Assembly (NCBI GenBank): GCA_015350385.1
Contig: WNKI01000004.1
Coordinates: forward strand, 1,868,351-1,932,350
Reading direction: 5' to 3'
Origin: Aculops lycopersici
Lineage: Eukaryota > Arthropoda > Arachnida > Trombidiformes > Eriophyidae
DNA length: 64,000 nt
Below, one piece after another: positions 21,310 to 32,398 of the stretch; position 1 is the first letter of the stretch; each line of letters opens with the position of its first letter. Position numbers and translations under genes: made by a program. The notes beneath the pieces are model-generated. The model was not told the DNA's origin and ran no database searches. It saw only the letters and a program-made list of their open reading frames with translations.

Positions 21310-22345
21310 CCTCGGCTACGTAACCATCTCGCAACTTGACTACCCACCAACCAGCCAGTCAGTTAGTTGGTTAGTTTGTAGGTTCAACTACCAGGCGAGC
21401 AAGTGGCGGGCCGGTCAGCAAGCAGAATAGCTGGCGAAACGAAGCCTATCCGAACGCTTGTCAACCTCGGCGCAGAGTAACGTAACTTCGCGTTATGTAA
21501 CGCCAGCCAATAGCTAGCTTACCATCGGTGCCGCTCCAATCACTCCTTAGAGGCACCAGCTGAGGCCATCGCTCATCCAGTTTCATGGTTATGGACTAGA
21601 AGCTAGCTGGCACCGTTTTTGGCAAAGGTTAGTCGCTGTTGAGAGCCACCACAACTACCGCTCAGATTGCAACGTTAGACGAGCGCTAGCTGTTGGCGCC
21701 TGACAGGGATAATGTGAGCAAGCAAGCGCAACGGCGAGAGTAGACAATTTTCATAGCCCAACGATGGAATTCAATCTCGTCAATGGTCTCGTTCGGTTAT
21801 CCTCTCGATTATTGACGTGTTTGCTCACTGTGTTAGCTTGCCTCATGGTGATTAGCCACATCAATTGGGCCCTTGTAGCATACAGTTATGGGCTCATGGA
21901 GTGTAAACGTTTAACGAGGTTGTGGGGTGGGAAACACAAACTGGCGCTAGGATGGAATGTGGCAAAAAGACCCCGCTACAACAGATAGAGACCTAGTTAC
22001 ATAGCATGCAGTCACTAGCGACCATTTTGGGCCAGCCAACTTCTTCGTTTTCTCGAGTCTAGACTAACGAACGAGTAAAAGACCAAAAGTAGATGCAACT
22101 TGTCAAGCAAGCTGACAGATATTACACCAAGCGTCTTTAGGAGGCAGCAACAAAAACCAAACTCTACGACTGCAAAGCGGGACCAAAAAACGACAGCCTC
22201 GAAAATGGCAGTCGACGCGGCGACGACTGCTGTTACTGCTCAGCCACATTTCGCAACGGTCGACAAACTGGCGAGTGATTTATACGGCCAAAGTTGTGTT
22301 TAGGTTTGTGTTGGTTGTATGCCAGTTACGTAACTTAAACTGCAT
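21310..22345. promoter_or_regulatory. Group of TTACGTAA-like words (PAR-bZIP-type sites)
   Basis: Within about 1 kb there are two exact matches to the RTTAYGTAAY consensus used by PAR-bZIP factors (Vrille, Pdp1, Giant in Drosophila): GTTATGTAAC near 21494 and GTTACGTAAC near 22325. There are also two near matches, CTACGTAACC near 21317 and TAACGTAAC near 21481. The grouping is seen in the sequence. Binding is a guess. Confidence 0.25.
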
Positions 22346-22671
22346 CGCTGGTTGAAGTGAGCGCTAGTGGCTCTATTGCACTGGTAACCCAGCAACTAGC
22401 AACCTACACTAGCGTCAGAGACGGTGCAAGCGAGCGAGCGAAAGTTATGCGCAAGTCTTCCGCTCGAGGTGCCAACAACTGAAACGCCAAGGAACAAACG
22501 AACGGACTAAAATACCTGGAATCATGGTTGCAATCAATAGAGGCTCCTCGCCTCCCTGCTTGTAGTTGCTGGCCGGTCGATTAGGTCTTCCAAGCAGCAA
22601 GGTGGGCAATCGGCTGGTTGGCTGGCTAGCAACATCCTTGACAGTGGCACGTATCAGCAGCTTAGCAGACG

Positions 22672-22690
22672 CCAGCCAGCCAGCCAGCCA
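22672..22690. repeat. Short (CAGC)n tandem run
   Basis: Four to five CAGC units in non-coding DNA. A similar ACTG run lies near 23258-23275. Both are simple-sequence DNA with no visible role. Confidence 0.7.
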
Positions 22691-24952
22691 ACTAGGCCAC
22701 GCCCATCTAGTTGCTGTTAGTGTTAGGAACTCGGAGCACTCCCTCTAGTACCCAGGTCCATCCAGTGCGTTTAGTGGACATGTTTTGTCACGCGCGCAGA
22801 ACTAGGTGCTCCTGGGGGGCCTGTGAAGTAACCGGGTGCGAGCCGAACGCTAGGTGAGCGCCGGTCGGTGGTGGCGCTCGGGCGAATAGCAGTGGATGGT
22901 ACGCTCACTTGTGCCAATTTGATCGCCCGCCGGAACTCCGAGTGCCAGGACGACAGTTGCAGCCGCTGCTACTTTAGCTGCCCTCTCTTCAGCTCGCTAA
23001 CTCGTCGTCACTTCCGTTGGCCTCCAACTTACTGGCTAGTCAACTCGATACCTTAGGTTATAGAGAGAAAGTGAGGAATCGACGTTCGTGAGGCTAGACG
23101 AAGTAGACTTGTATTCACTCTTCTGAGTCTCTGTTTGATGTGAGTTTGTGGTTGAATGGAGCTCCTTGCAACGGGTATTGACCCAACAGACTAAGAGAGC
23201 GCAATCTGAGCCTAATCTTTGGGACTCCAGTTGGGCTCTGGGTGTCAGAAGACAAACTGACTGACTGACTGACTGAACAGCTTGCAACTCGCTAATGGTT
23301 GTCTAGCAGGGAATAACGGTAGTTTTGGCAACACTAGATCCACTGTGAGCAGTGAAATGGAATTACCGCTAGTGTCAGCGTCGCCAAGAGGCTGACTTTA
23401 GCTATCCTACCGCCAATCAGCGACGCTTCTATTCAATCCTCTCGAATTTCTACAAAACTGGTGGTGGAGGCAGTTAAATTAAATCGTGCAAGCAAGTGGT
23501 CCCTGGAATATGACACTCGTCATCCTTCTGAACCAACTATTGCTATTCAAACTTTTCACCAAGTTGAAATCTTCACGGGTAAAGACAACGGATAGAATGT
23601 CCCGATGTTGATCGTGTGCCTATCTCCTATTGTGCAGCTTTCTTACAACTACCGTCTAGAATCTCGACTAAAGTTTGATGGCTCAACTCTTAGTATGCCT
23701 AACTCTAGTGCCCCCATTTTGGTGCGCATCGCAAGAAGCCATCGCTCGTCGTGGTCGCCGTTGGGTTGCGTGATTGCAAAGATCAATGAGTTTGCTTCCG
23801 CAAGGTTGGGTGGCAAGTGGTGGCCTAGCATGGAAACAAGCTACGCTACCGTGCGGCCTTTGGTGGTGGGCGACGAAGCTTGGTGGCTCGCGAACCTCGG
23901 AGCTCTAGCGGCCAGCCTGCAACTGAGATCCGGGCTACGTAGATTGTCGTTGCTATTTGCCGCTTCGAGATCTGTCTATTTGGTTGCACCAAAAGCTGCG
24001 CCCATGCCCGACATAACCAAGAGCGTGGACTTCACCACTAGCCAACAGATGCATATATAGCAGGCTAGCGGAGGTTGGCAATAGTCGTGGCGAGGGTCTC
24101 GACGTCACTGCTTTAGCCTTTCACAACGCTCACTGAGCTCCTTGCTGGCTTCCTGTTGGACGCGACAAGCTAGCTCGATGACTTGCAAGCCTGAGCATTT
24201 GAAAGGTTGGTTCGGTTCCCCTCGAGCGAGTTGCTTGATGCTAATGCGGCCACCATCACGGGCTCAAGTGCTGGCCGGTCATCCATTCAGCGTACCAACA
24301 TCAAGCAAACTCTTTAAGGCAAATGGGCGTAACTCACTCACGCTTGCTTTGCTGTCGTCTCATGAACTCGGCCCAGCTCAGCTTAGCTCAGCTCCGGGAG
24401 AGTAGAGTAGAGTTGGCATGGCTTGCTAAAAGTTAGCTCGTGTTGGCAAGTTCATTTGACCAGATAACGACACGACGATGAGAGGGAGAAGATTGTTGTC
24501 GCTTGCTCGCCAACTAGCTCGGCACACTCAGTTGCTTTTCGTCTCAGAACGGCATTCGATGTTTTCTCGCCACGAGCTTGCCAACAACGATGGCGACCAC
24601 CAAACTAGATGGAAGTGAACGAAGGGTAAACCAGCGAAGCGCATCGATGTGCCACTACCAGCTCCTCGCTACTATAGCACTTTGTCCGGAACTTCTCTCT
24701 ATGGTATTATTAATGCAACTGCACTCCTGGTCGCTTGCCAGATCTCTGCTTAGTTGGCCAGCTATCAAGCCAAATGGCTCGCCAACTGAACACAGAGACA
24801 GTTTGAGTGAAATCTTGATCAGCTCTTTAGAGTTCTCAAGTGGAGGCTTCAGGTAGATGAACGGCTGAAAAAATCACTTCGTTAGATCCGTTTGCGCGCT
24901 GGCCGTCGACCAAACTAACTGAGACCAAACTCGAGATTGAGATCACAAATAA

Positions 24953-24958
24953 TTTATT
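24953..24958 (-). terminator. Poly(A) signal AATAAA of the SLC17-like gene
   Basis: TTTATT on the + strand reads AATAAA on the minus strand and starts five bases beyond the stop codon of the transporter gene. That implies a very short 3' UTR. Confidence 0.6.
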
Positions 24959-24962
24959 TGGC

Positions 24963-26888
24963 TTATCGTTTCTGGTTCTTGTCTTGCGCCACAACAACCA
25001 CTTGCTTTGGTATCCTCTCCTCGGGTAGGAAGGGTTTAGCCTTGAGGACACAAATGAACACTAAACCTCCAAAGGTCAAGAGAGATCCAATGATCATGAA
25101 GAGAATGTTCCATCCAGCTTCACTGTCCGTTTCCGAGCCTAAAACTAGGGTGCAAAGTCCCGGCACTGAGAGACCGGAAAAGATGGACAAACCATGAGCC
25201 AGTCCAACGATTGCAGCTGGATGATTTGTTGACAAATCGTAGGGAACCAATGATTCGCCGCCGGCACCCAGCATCCAGAAGAACCAAATGGTTAAAATCA
25301 AGATACCAGTTGAGGTCAAGTCGGAGGACAAATAGGGGAACATGAAATAGATGGAGGCCATTCCTAAATTTGAAGTACCTTGAAAGATCTTGCGCCATTT
25401 GGTTACGCTCAAACCAAAAGCGCGCCTATTGACTAAATTCTTTGAAATCCAACCAACAATCGTGATTAGGGTCATTTGCATAAAATAGCCACTACTAGCA
25501 ATCATACTAATGGTCTCTATGGGAGCATTGTGCATGCCGCGCAGGTAGACCGCTAGTTCGAGGTAGAAAAAGTCCATACCTAAATTGTAGGTATACTTGA
25601 CGATGGTTAGTGCAATAACAGAAGGGTTGAAGATGATAAGTCTCCAGGGAATCGAGTTGCTCTTTGTTGATGTCGGTTGTTGAGGCTTCTTTGCTACTGC
25701 CACTGGACTTCCGCCAACCTTTCCCTCTGTGGCCTCGAGCATCTTGACTGTTGCTCGATCACCATTAGCTATCATTGATCCCTGTTTCGGATGGCCATTG
25801 ATATTTTTGTTATCAATAGTAGCTATTTCTTGCTTCGGTAGTGCTACTATCTTCTTTCTCATAATCCTATTCAACTCGTTAGAATCTACAAATTTACTCT
25901 CTTGGGGCGTTGAGCTAGACAAGAAGATCCACACTATAGACCAGATGATACAAATGAATGATCCGGAATAAAAAAGAAACGGCCACTCGTATCCGAAGTG
26001 TGTCATCAAAAAGGGAAGTGCCGTTCCGATTAGTGATCCCATAGGCATGCTGACCTTGATCAGGGGTACGAATATACTTGCTTCAGTTCGTGTGAGCCAC
26101 TTGTTGAATACATCATATGCGCACGGGACAACTGAACCCTGTGCCAAGCCCATGATTATGCGCGATAAAACTAAAGCCCCATAGCTGAATCTGGCGATGA
26201 ACGGTGTTAACATGTTGAGTATTGCGCTTCCCAAAATTACCGCCAATAAGGGATACCTTGATCCAAATCTATTGACTAACGAGCCACTGAATAGGATAGC
26301 CGGCGAGTAGCCAATATAAAATGATCCAAGTAGTGTATTTACCTGATTGCTTGACCAATTAAAGTGTAAATCATTTGGATCATCTTCTTCTTCACTCTCT
26401 TCTGGCGCTTCCGTTGAGATGGTTGTAGAGTCGAGTTGTGTTAATCTTGAAGCGATGTCATTTTGCAATCCTCCTAAATTTGATATTAAGGTTGAATTCT
26501 CATTTGTTGCCGGGTTTGAAGTTGTTGTCAATATATCGTCCAATAATGTGTCGGTCTTTACCATCTCGACAACTGCGATATTAAGAATCATTCTAGAGGT
26601 TAAACTTAGTGCGATTGCTGACAAAACCATAGTTGCTATCACAAATCTAAACTTTCTAACCTTCTCTCGTTTCTCCGAAGGCCAATGAGGCTCATCTGAG
26701 AAACAGGCGCACGGTTCTGGATCAATTTCATCATTTTTCCTTATGTAATCACTATCCAAAGTCTTGAAACGACCATAGAGTCCATCAACGCAGACATCAA
26801 ACGTCCAATTATCATGCAGTTGGCTTGTTGCGTCATTGTGCTTGGCGGAATTTGATAGTTTGTCAAAATTTCTCTTAAATTTGGTCAT
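24963..26888 (-). CDS. SLC17-like major facilitator transporter
   Basis: A 641-aa polytopic membrane protein of the major facilitator superfamily. The start is the ATG at 26888 (MTKFKRNF); the longer frame begins at a TTG. A cytoplasmic N-tail of about 95 residues precedes TM1 ('FVIATMVLSAIALSLTSRMILNIAVVEM'). A large acidic extracellular loop with N-glycosylation sequons (for example 'NWSS') follows, then the TM2 region 'LLGSFYIGYSPAILFSGSLVNRFGSRYPLL'. The loop and its 'FNWS.....LGSF' transition are typical of SLC17 transporters (sialin, vesicular glutamate and phosphate transporters), which move organic anions with H+ or Na+. The central cytoplasmic loop is long (about 90 residues). Near the end 'GLAHGLSIFSGLSVPGL' corresponds to the SLC17 TM10-11 region. 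I cannot assign the substrate. The stop is followed almost at once by AATAAA on its strand. Confidence 0.88.
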   Translation of the reverse strand: MTKFKRNFDKLSNSAKHNDATSQLHDNWTFDVCVDGLYGRFKTLDSDYIRKNDEIDPEPCACFSDEPHWPSEKREKVRKFRFVIATMVLSAIALSLTSRMILNIAVVEMVKTDTLLDDILTTTSNPATNENSTLISNLGGLQNDIASRLTQLDSTTISTEAPEESEEEDDPNDLHFNWSSNQVNTLLGSFYIGYSPAILFSGSLVNRFGSRYPLLAVILGSAILNMLTPFIARFSYGALVLSRIIMGLAQGSVVPCAYDVFNKWLTRTEASIFVPLIKVSMPMGSLIGTALPFLMTHFGYEWPFLFYSGSFICIIWSIVWIFLSSSTPQESKFVDSNELNRIMRKKIVALPKQEIATIDNKNINGHPKQGSMIANGDRATVKMLEATEGKVGGSPVAVAKKPQQPTSTKSNSIPWRLIIFNPSVIALTIVKYTYNLGMDFFYLELAVYLRGMHNAPIETISMIASSGYFMQMTLITIVGWISKNLVNRRAFGLSVTKWRKIFQGTSNLGMASIYFMFPYLSSDLTSTGILILTIWFFWMLGAGGESLVPYDLSTNHPAAIVGLAHGLSIFSGLSVPGLCTLVLGSETDSEAGWNILFMIIGSLLTFGGLVFICVLKAKPFLPEERIPKQVVVVAQDKNQKR

Positions 26889-27671
26889 TTTGATCCACTT
26901 TACAATAACTTGCTTCAAGATTGAACAGCTGGCTGACTTGCCTTGTAAGTCTTGTATGTGTCAATTATATATGCCTACGAATGATTTGGTTTCAATTCAA
27001 TGAAACAGATTGGCGTAATTGGAATTATTCCTTTAACGTCACTTGGTCGAAGACGACTTAAGCTCTAGCAGGAACTCAAGTGTGTTTATTGGCCACCCGA
27101 GTTCCGAGTTCGGGATTCATAAGCGACTGCAGCAACAATAACTATTAGCTGGCGCGCCGATAATTCGGCATTTCAAATCAGTAAATCAATTAACCAACCA
27201 AAGTAATAACGATAAGTGAACAGCGTCGCTGTCATCACGATGATTCAGATGGTTGAGCACCAAAAGAGCAGACAAAGGCGGTCTATTGATCAGCAAGACT
27301 ATGTAGGTAGCACAATCAACACTTTTCTTTTGTATTGACAGTTGTTGTCTACTAATCAATCTTCACTAGCGCTTGGCGGGTTAGATTCAGTATTCGCGCT
27401 AGACAGTTTCGGTGGACACGTGAAGGCAGCATTATCGCCAATAGATAAGAATCACTCATAGGGTAGATAAGAGATCTCATGTTGTGGTGTATAGAATCCG
27501 AGACGAAATATTGTTTGATTTGACATGAAACTGGTTGGTGCAAGATTTTTTCAGTTGTTGTTTGTATTGCGATATCACAAGAATTTTTCATCTCTAATGA
27601 AGATTTTCGCGAACTGATACGTCACCTGGCTACAGGCAAGGCCAAACAACGACATTGATCCAATTTTTAAT
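26889..27671. other. Intergenic stretch between AVL9 and the SLC17-like gene
   Basis: Holds the upstream region of the SLC17-like gene and the 3' flank of AVL9, both on the minus strand. A 79-aa minus-strand frame (27352-27591) has no recognisable content and I do not call it. Confidence 0.55.
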
Positions 27672-29873
27672 TTAAACGTCGCTTACCTTCCCGTTAGCAG
27701 CATTCTGCTCATCAGTTTTATCCCTACTCACGGAAGATATTTGATCGGAAGAGCTAGCGGATGTTGAGGGTGTGAGGTTAGAGTTGATGGTTGTAGCGGC
27801 TGCCGTGGCTGCAGCGCTGGCGGCTGATGCGATGTTGTTCCATATAGACCATTTACCAATTCCATTCAGAGTCTGGTTAACAATCCTACCTTTTTCTGAG
27901 CTATTCACCGCGTACGAGAGCTTCAATTTCATGTCGGCAAAGTTGATCCCCTTTGCTTGAGAGCTGAATGGATGTCTATTTTGTAGTCCATCTAAAGCTG
28001 ATATTTTACCTGTTGAGTCCCAAATCTTATAATTATTTGTCGTATATTTCCAAGTTTGCACAAAACTTGCGTTGAAATATTCGGCCACTTGAGGTCTTTT
28101 AGAGGCCTTCAGTAAATATAGAGTGTACATCTTGAAGTGGTATCGGATCCACTCATCGCCACCGACCCACTTGGTTATGTCGTGATTGATTGGATCAAAC
28201 TCATGATTAGCCTCCATTTTCACGTGCTTACTGAGGTAGTCCATAAATCTGAGATCTTCTATGGTGAGGCTGAGACATCTTCTTAGTTGAGGATCATTGA
28301 TTATGATAGTATTCTCCTCCATATCAACAACCACATCGTACATTTCCTTTCTCTGCTTGAACAAAAAATTTGTAGCTCCTATGACAAAGCTTCTCACTCG
28401 TTTGTCCGATAATAAATCCAGATAGCTAATTGAAAGATAAGGTAAACAAAACGAGCCATGAGTGAATATTTGTAAAGGTAATCCAAAATCCTCTGGCTTC
28501 ATTTGACACAACTTTGCGGCAAATGGGTCGTCGACAATGGAGTCCTCCTCGTCACCAAAGTCTAAAACATCTCGACCCGTTTCAGTAACTAATTCAAATT
28601 CACCTGTTGTATCCATCTGTGGTGATTGGTCTCGATTGGTTGAAGCTTCTTCGTCATCACGTCTCATTCCATCTTTTTGCCCTCCGGTGTCAGTATCGAA
28701 GCCTAGACTTATGAATGACTCATTTCCGGTATCACTTATAATGGTCACCTCCTCCCGCGCTGGACTAAAGAAAACCTTGTCCTCCCTCATTGGTTCCTCC
28801 ACACTTGCAGGTGGGGACGATAACTTTAAGGCCTCAAGTAGTGCTGGACTCAATTTAAGATCGCAAGAGGAATAGTCTAATCCCCCAGACTCTAATAAAC
28901 CAGTGAATAAGGAACACATCGACATGATCGTCGAGCAGAGATCTAAAACTGGCGATTTGTAGAATAGAATTTTCTTCTCAAGTAACATCGCTTTGAATAG
29001 AACAAGCATATTGTTGCCAAAGTGAGATACTATATGTCTTGTGGAAAGACCAAGGAAAGTTGCGTTTTCTTTAACAGAATCTCTGGATAATAATGAATTC
29101 AAATTATCATATGTCAACTTAAGTATTTTAACCTTACTAAAGTCTAGTTCCTCAAAATAAGCATGAGTTATCATCTCCAGCTTTGAACGTATCAATCCAA
29201 ATAGTGGTTGCGTGCTCAATACACATACCGACTTCTGGACTGCTATTCGAGTCATGTCATCAGTTCGATTCAATAATTTATCAGCCTGGATTTGTCTATA
29301 ACAAGCCGTGCCAAATATGGTCTTGATTCCGATATTATTGGGAGAGCAATCTTGTTGCGCTGTCAATGAGCTTTCTTCAGTCGGTTGTGATGATTTTGGT
29401 GGTTGGTTGTCTGGCATCGTAAAATAAATTGTATCACTATCGTAATTATGCGATCCATCGGGTAGACATAGTAGAGGTAGGGTTTTCCAACACGTAGGTA
29501 ATATGACAGGATTAGATGGGGTTGAAAATACAGGCCCACCATCATGGAGTGGTGGGTAGCAATAATCGACTTGGTATCCATGTTTGTGATGGAATCCAAT
29601 GACCATAATATGCTTAATTATCCTATTCTCATCTAAGTTATCAAATGTCGCCGAGTCACATGAAGTTTGCAGGCTCGTACTGGTAATTAAATTTGCTTGA
29701 TCTGATGACTTGGTTTTGTCATCATCCTCTATAATTATCGGATCGCCGGTCGATTTGTTTGATGCCATTTCATTGTTCATTCGAAAAGGTTGCTTGACAA
29801 ATAGAAATCTTGATGAGCTTAAATTGTCTCGAGTCGAGAGTGTTAACGGAATATATAGAATCAATTTTCGCAT
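27672..29873 (-). CDS. AVL9: AVL9 homologue, DENN-related secretory pathway protein
   Basis: AVL9 acts in late secretory traffic and cell migration and carries a divergent DENN module. Key matches to human AVL9 run the whole length: 'VIGFHHKHGYQVDYCYPPL', 'CYRQIQADKL', 'VQKSVCVLS..PL.GLI', 'THAYFEE', 'LLEKKILFY', 'GLPLQIFTHGSFCLPYLSI', 'GATNFLFKQRKEMYD', 'WVGGDEWIRYHF' and 'FADMKLKLSYAVNSSEKG'. An acidic linker of about 100 residues splits the domain, as in other members. The frame opens with an ATG at 29873 (733 aa). ATG codons at residues 32 and 36 (29780, 29768) have a better initiation context and leave the homologous part intact, so the true start may be there. The C-terminus is Ala/Ser/Thr-rich like the human one. 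A donor-like AAG|GTAAGC lies just before the stop but is probably coincidental. Confidence 0.95.
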   Translation of the reverse strand: MRKLILYIPLTLSTRDNLSSSRFLFVKQPFRMNNEMASNKSTGDPIIIEDDDKTKSSDQANLITSTSLQTSCDSATFDNLDENRIIKHIMVIGFHHKHGYQVDYCYPPLHDGGPVFSTPSNPVILPTCWKTLPLLCLPDGSHNYDSDTIYFTMPDNQPPKSSQPTEESSLTAQQDCSPNNIGIKTIFGTACYRQIQADKLLNRTDDMTRIAVQKSVCVLSTQPLFGLIRSKLEMITHAYFEELDFSKVKILKLTYDNLNSLLSRDSVKENATFLGLSTRHIVSHFGNNMLVLFKAMLLEKKILFYKSPVLDLCSTIMSMCSLFTGLLESGGLDYSSCDLKLSPALLEALKLSSPPASVEEPMREDKVFFSPAREEVTIISDTGNESFISLGFDTDTGGQKDGMRRDDEEASTNRDQSPQMDTTGEFELVTETGRDVLDFGDEEDSIVDDPFAAKLCQMKPEDFGLPLQIFTHGSFCLPYLSISYLDLLSDKRVRSFVIGATNFLFKQRKEMYDVVVDMEENTIIINDPQLRRCLSLTIEDLRFMDYLSKHVKMEANHEFDPINHDITKWVGGDEWIRYHFKMYTLYLLKASKRPQVAEYFNASFVQTWKYTTNNYKIWDSTGKISALDGLQNRHPFSSQAKGINFADMKLKLSYAVNSSEKGRIVNQTLNGIGKWSIWNNIASAASAAATAAATTINSNLTPSTSASSSDQISSVSRDKTDEQNAANGKVSDV

Positions 29874-31201
29874 GCAATATCTATCTAATCATACAAAGTT
29901 CATTGGAATTCGAAGAGAAAGGAGTATCAAATGTCGAGATTCGTTGAGTGTTTGTCAGCTGATTTCCGTGCGGCAACTGGGCGAGAGCGACTCTCTTATT
30001 CGATGTTGATTTTCTACCATTGCTAGATTTATCAGGTAGTTTTTGACTCAAAAGGCCTAGGGGATTGTAGCGGTTGTTTTGAGCAACTTATTGCCAAGTC
30101 TCGCATATTGATTAATGTTGTCTATTTGCAAGTTGAGTCATTAGGGGACCAACTTGTTTGAGTTCATGTCATCAAAATGCCATGGAGGAATATTGCACTC
30201 ATCTTGGCTGCAACAATTTTTCCTCTGCACAACAACTTCAATGATAGAGAAGCGTTATTTTATCCTTGCGCCTCATCTCTTGTATTTGAGTGCGTGAGCT
30301 TTCTGTATCAATAAGTGTTGTCTGTGTGTGAATATCACACCGTGAAAGCACGACCCAAAGTAAGCGGCTGGTCTACACGAGCGTGTTATTTTGAGCGTGC
30401 AAACCCGCGGGCCGCGGTTCCCTCCAAGCTTCAACTATATTCAGCTCAAGCACCAATGATCCTCTTTATCCTGTTTGCGTCTAGTATCTAAATATTTATT
30501 TGCTCCAACACCTGATTTATTGATCCCTTACTAAAGCTATGAGAATTTGCACGTGCTAAACAGCCATAGAGCCTCGTTGTCAGTATCCTATCGCAATAGT
30601 CAAATGCCAATGGATATTATTCATGTTGTGGCCTCAACAACATTGACCTTTCCTCTCTCTCTACTTAATAGAGAGGGAAAAAGAAAAGAATAAAACCTGC
30701 AAATTTAGCGACTATTCTACGTAATGTAGAGAGGCTGAAAACAACAATTCCGCCATAGACATAGATTCAAGCTCTATCATCATCTGCGTCGACCATCATC
30801 TGATCATCATACGACGAAGCTCGACAACATAGAAGTCGAGCGCTTCTAGTAGCAGTTATATGACACCGTAATATAATTATTAAGCAACGCACATAGATTG
30901 CCTCAACTATTACGGCCACTTTCGCCAACTTGTCATAACATATTGATATTATACAATCTCGTTGTAATGCAGTGGTATAATTAAGGATTCATAACACTAC
31001 TAGCGCCCCGTATACACTGGAATGGAATTTGATTGATCGAACCAGACGCTAGCAGGGGAACCTGTGAGAAACCGAACAACCTCCAAGTGAAATTATATTT
31101 AAGGCATGACCTAATTCACTATCATGTATACCTGTTAGAAAAAACTCAATACCTATTACCTCCCAGATAAATTTTAAAGATAGATACATCAATCATCAAG
31201 T
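29874..31201. promoter_or_regulatory. Divergent intergenic region of AVL9 and SLC66A2
   Basis: About 1.3 kb between two genes transcribed away from each other. It must hold both promoters. I see no TATA box, coding frame or RNA gene that I can defend. Confidence 0.45.
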
Positions 31202-32122
31202 ATGACCGATACCATCGCGGTAGATGATAACAACAGCAACAATGCAACCAACACTGCAATCAACAGTACACCCTACCCGACAACCGCCATGAACAATGAC
31301 ACTACCATAGCTTCTGGTGACGAATTTAGGTTGAACCTCTTCGGAACTTACATTTACCCCTTCAGATGGCTAACTCTGCAAACCCTATACTCTTGGCTGG
31401 GACCTCTAAGCTCCTTGGCCATGATTATTGGCTGCGTTCTACCTTATGTACCACAATATGTAACTATACATAAGAGCCAAAATTACAAAGGCTTTTCAAC
31501 CTATGTATGTTTAACTCTTTTGATATCAAACATACTTCGCGTGGCATTCTGGTTTGGACATCCATTCGAATTGCCTCTAATAATTCAAAGTATTCTGCAG
31601 ATTATAACGCAAGTGTTATTGCTGGAACTATGCGTTCGAGTCAAGCGCCGACATACAGACACCTCTACATCAATAGAGAAAACATTCTTTTCATTTAATC
31701 CAAGATACTTCTGGTCGTGGACAAATCTAATCAGTTACCTGGAGTTCCTAATTTTATTCATTGCATTATTGACAATCGCTGTTTACATTTTTATCGATAA
31801 CAAATTGTTTATCGAAAGTATCGGGTATTGCGCACTAGCCACGGAATCATTTTTAGGCCTACCACAGGTGATTAAAAATTTTAGAAAAAAGTCAGTGGAG
31901 GGAATGAGTCTTAGTATGGTACTAATGTGGCTAGGCGGAGATGCATTCAAGACAGGATACTTTATCGCAAACCAAGTGCCATACCAATTTTGGCTTTGCG
32001 GAATGTTGCAAATCACAATCGATCTGTTAATACTAGTACAAGTTTGTATATTTAGACCAAGTGCCCCAAGGAAGGTTAGCTCCAATCAAGACGACCAGCC
32101 CAAAGAGATGATGGCATTATAA
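31202..32122 (+). CDS. SLC66A2: PQ-loop repeat membrane protein
   Basis: A 306-aa seven-helix protein of the SLC66/PQ-loop family. The two PQ motifs sit in 'CVLPYVPQYVTIHKSQNYKGFS' and in 'SFLGLPQVIKNFRKKSVEGMS', the paired signature that lines the transport path. The second half 'MVLMWLGGDAFKTGYF' matches SLC66A2 (PQLC1), which in other animals is found in endosomal/TGN membranes and takes part in lipid scrambling and aminophospholipid flippase control. It has an additional polar, Asn/Thr-rich N-terminus of about 45 residues with several NxT/S sequons. The first in-frame ATG is used. No intron is visible. It converges on the RBL gene with 276 bp between stop codons. Confidence 0.93.
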   Translation: MTDTIAVDDNNSNNATNTAINSTPYPTTAMNNDTTIASGDEFRLNLFGTYIYPFRWLTLQTLYSWLGPLSSLAMIIGCVLPYVPQYVTIHKSQNYKGFSTYVCLTLLISNILRVAFWFGHPFELPLIIQSILQIITQVLLLELCVRVKRRHTDTSTSIEKTFFSFNPRYFWSWTNLISYLEFLILFIALLTIAVYIFIDNKLFIESIGYCALATESFLGLPQVIKNFRKKSVEGMSLSMVLMWLGGDAFKTGYFIANQVPYQFWLCGMLQITIDLLILVQVCIFRPSAPRKVSSNQDDQPKEMMAL

Positions 32123-32398
32123 TCATTCCATTACAAAGCATCGAAGTGATGTCTTACTACTTTCAGTTAGTTGTTTTAGATTATGTATAGATTTAGTTCT
32201 TAAAGATGAATTGTGTTTAGAGTACAATCTAAGTTGCATTGAATTATCTTCTAGTTCATATTTAATGATATTCTATGAGGCTTCTAGATGATCTATCTGA
32301 TGATTTATATCCAAGTCAGTTGTGAGTGATATAGATTAATTAATTAATTGATGATGAAATAAGTGTATCGTATGTGATGATTATATGGTTTTAGATAG

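Larger units (their letters stand above)
16912..24962. other. 8-kb gene-poor stretch
   Basis: Between the ELM2-SANT gene and the SLC17-like gene I see no protein or RNA gene I can defend. Frames in it are short, many begin at non-ATG codons, and they match nothing I know. Among them is a Leu-rich frame at 17741-18139 that follows CTG/TTG-rich DNA. The sequence is richer in GC than the neighbouring genes and full of short recurring words (GCTAGC, TGGCCA, CCAGCCAG). It contains a CT run (17470-17503), a CAGC run (22672-22690), an ACTG run (23258-23275) and a group of TTACGTAA-like sites. Because ELM2-SANT is the only gene starting from it, this may be its control region. Confidence 0.55.

Noticed and set aside
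23605..24060. 151-aa frame in the gene-free region
   Set aside because: No recognisable motif, no start or poly(A) support, and similar-length chance frames occur throughout this GC-richer stretch.
27672..27690. Donor-like AAG|GTAAGC just before the AVL9 stop
   Set aside because: The protein already ends where other AVL9 proteins end, and no convincing continuing exon is seen downstream (the 79-aa frame at 27352-27591 has no homology). Likely coincidence.
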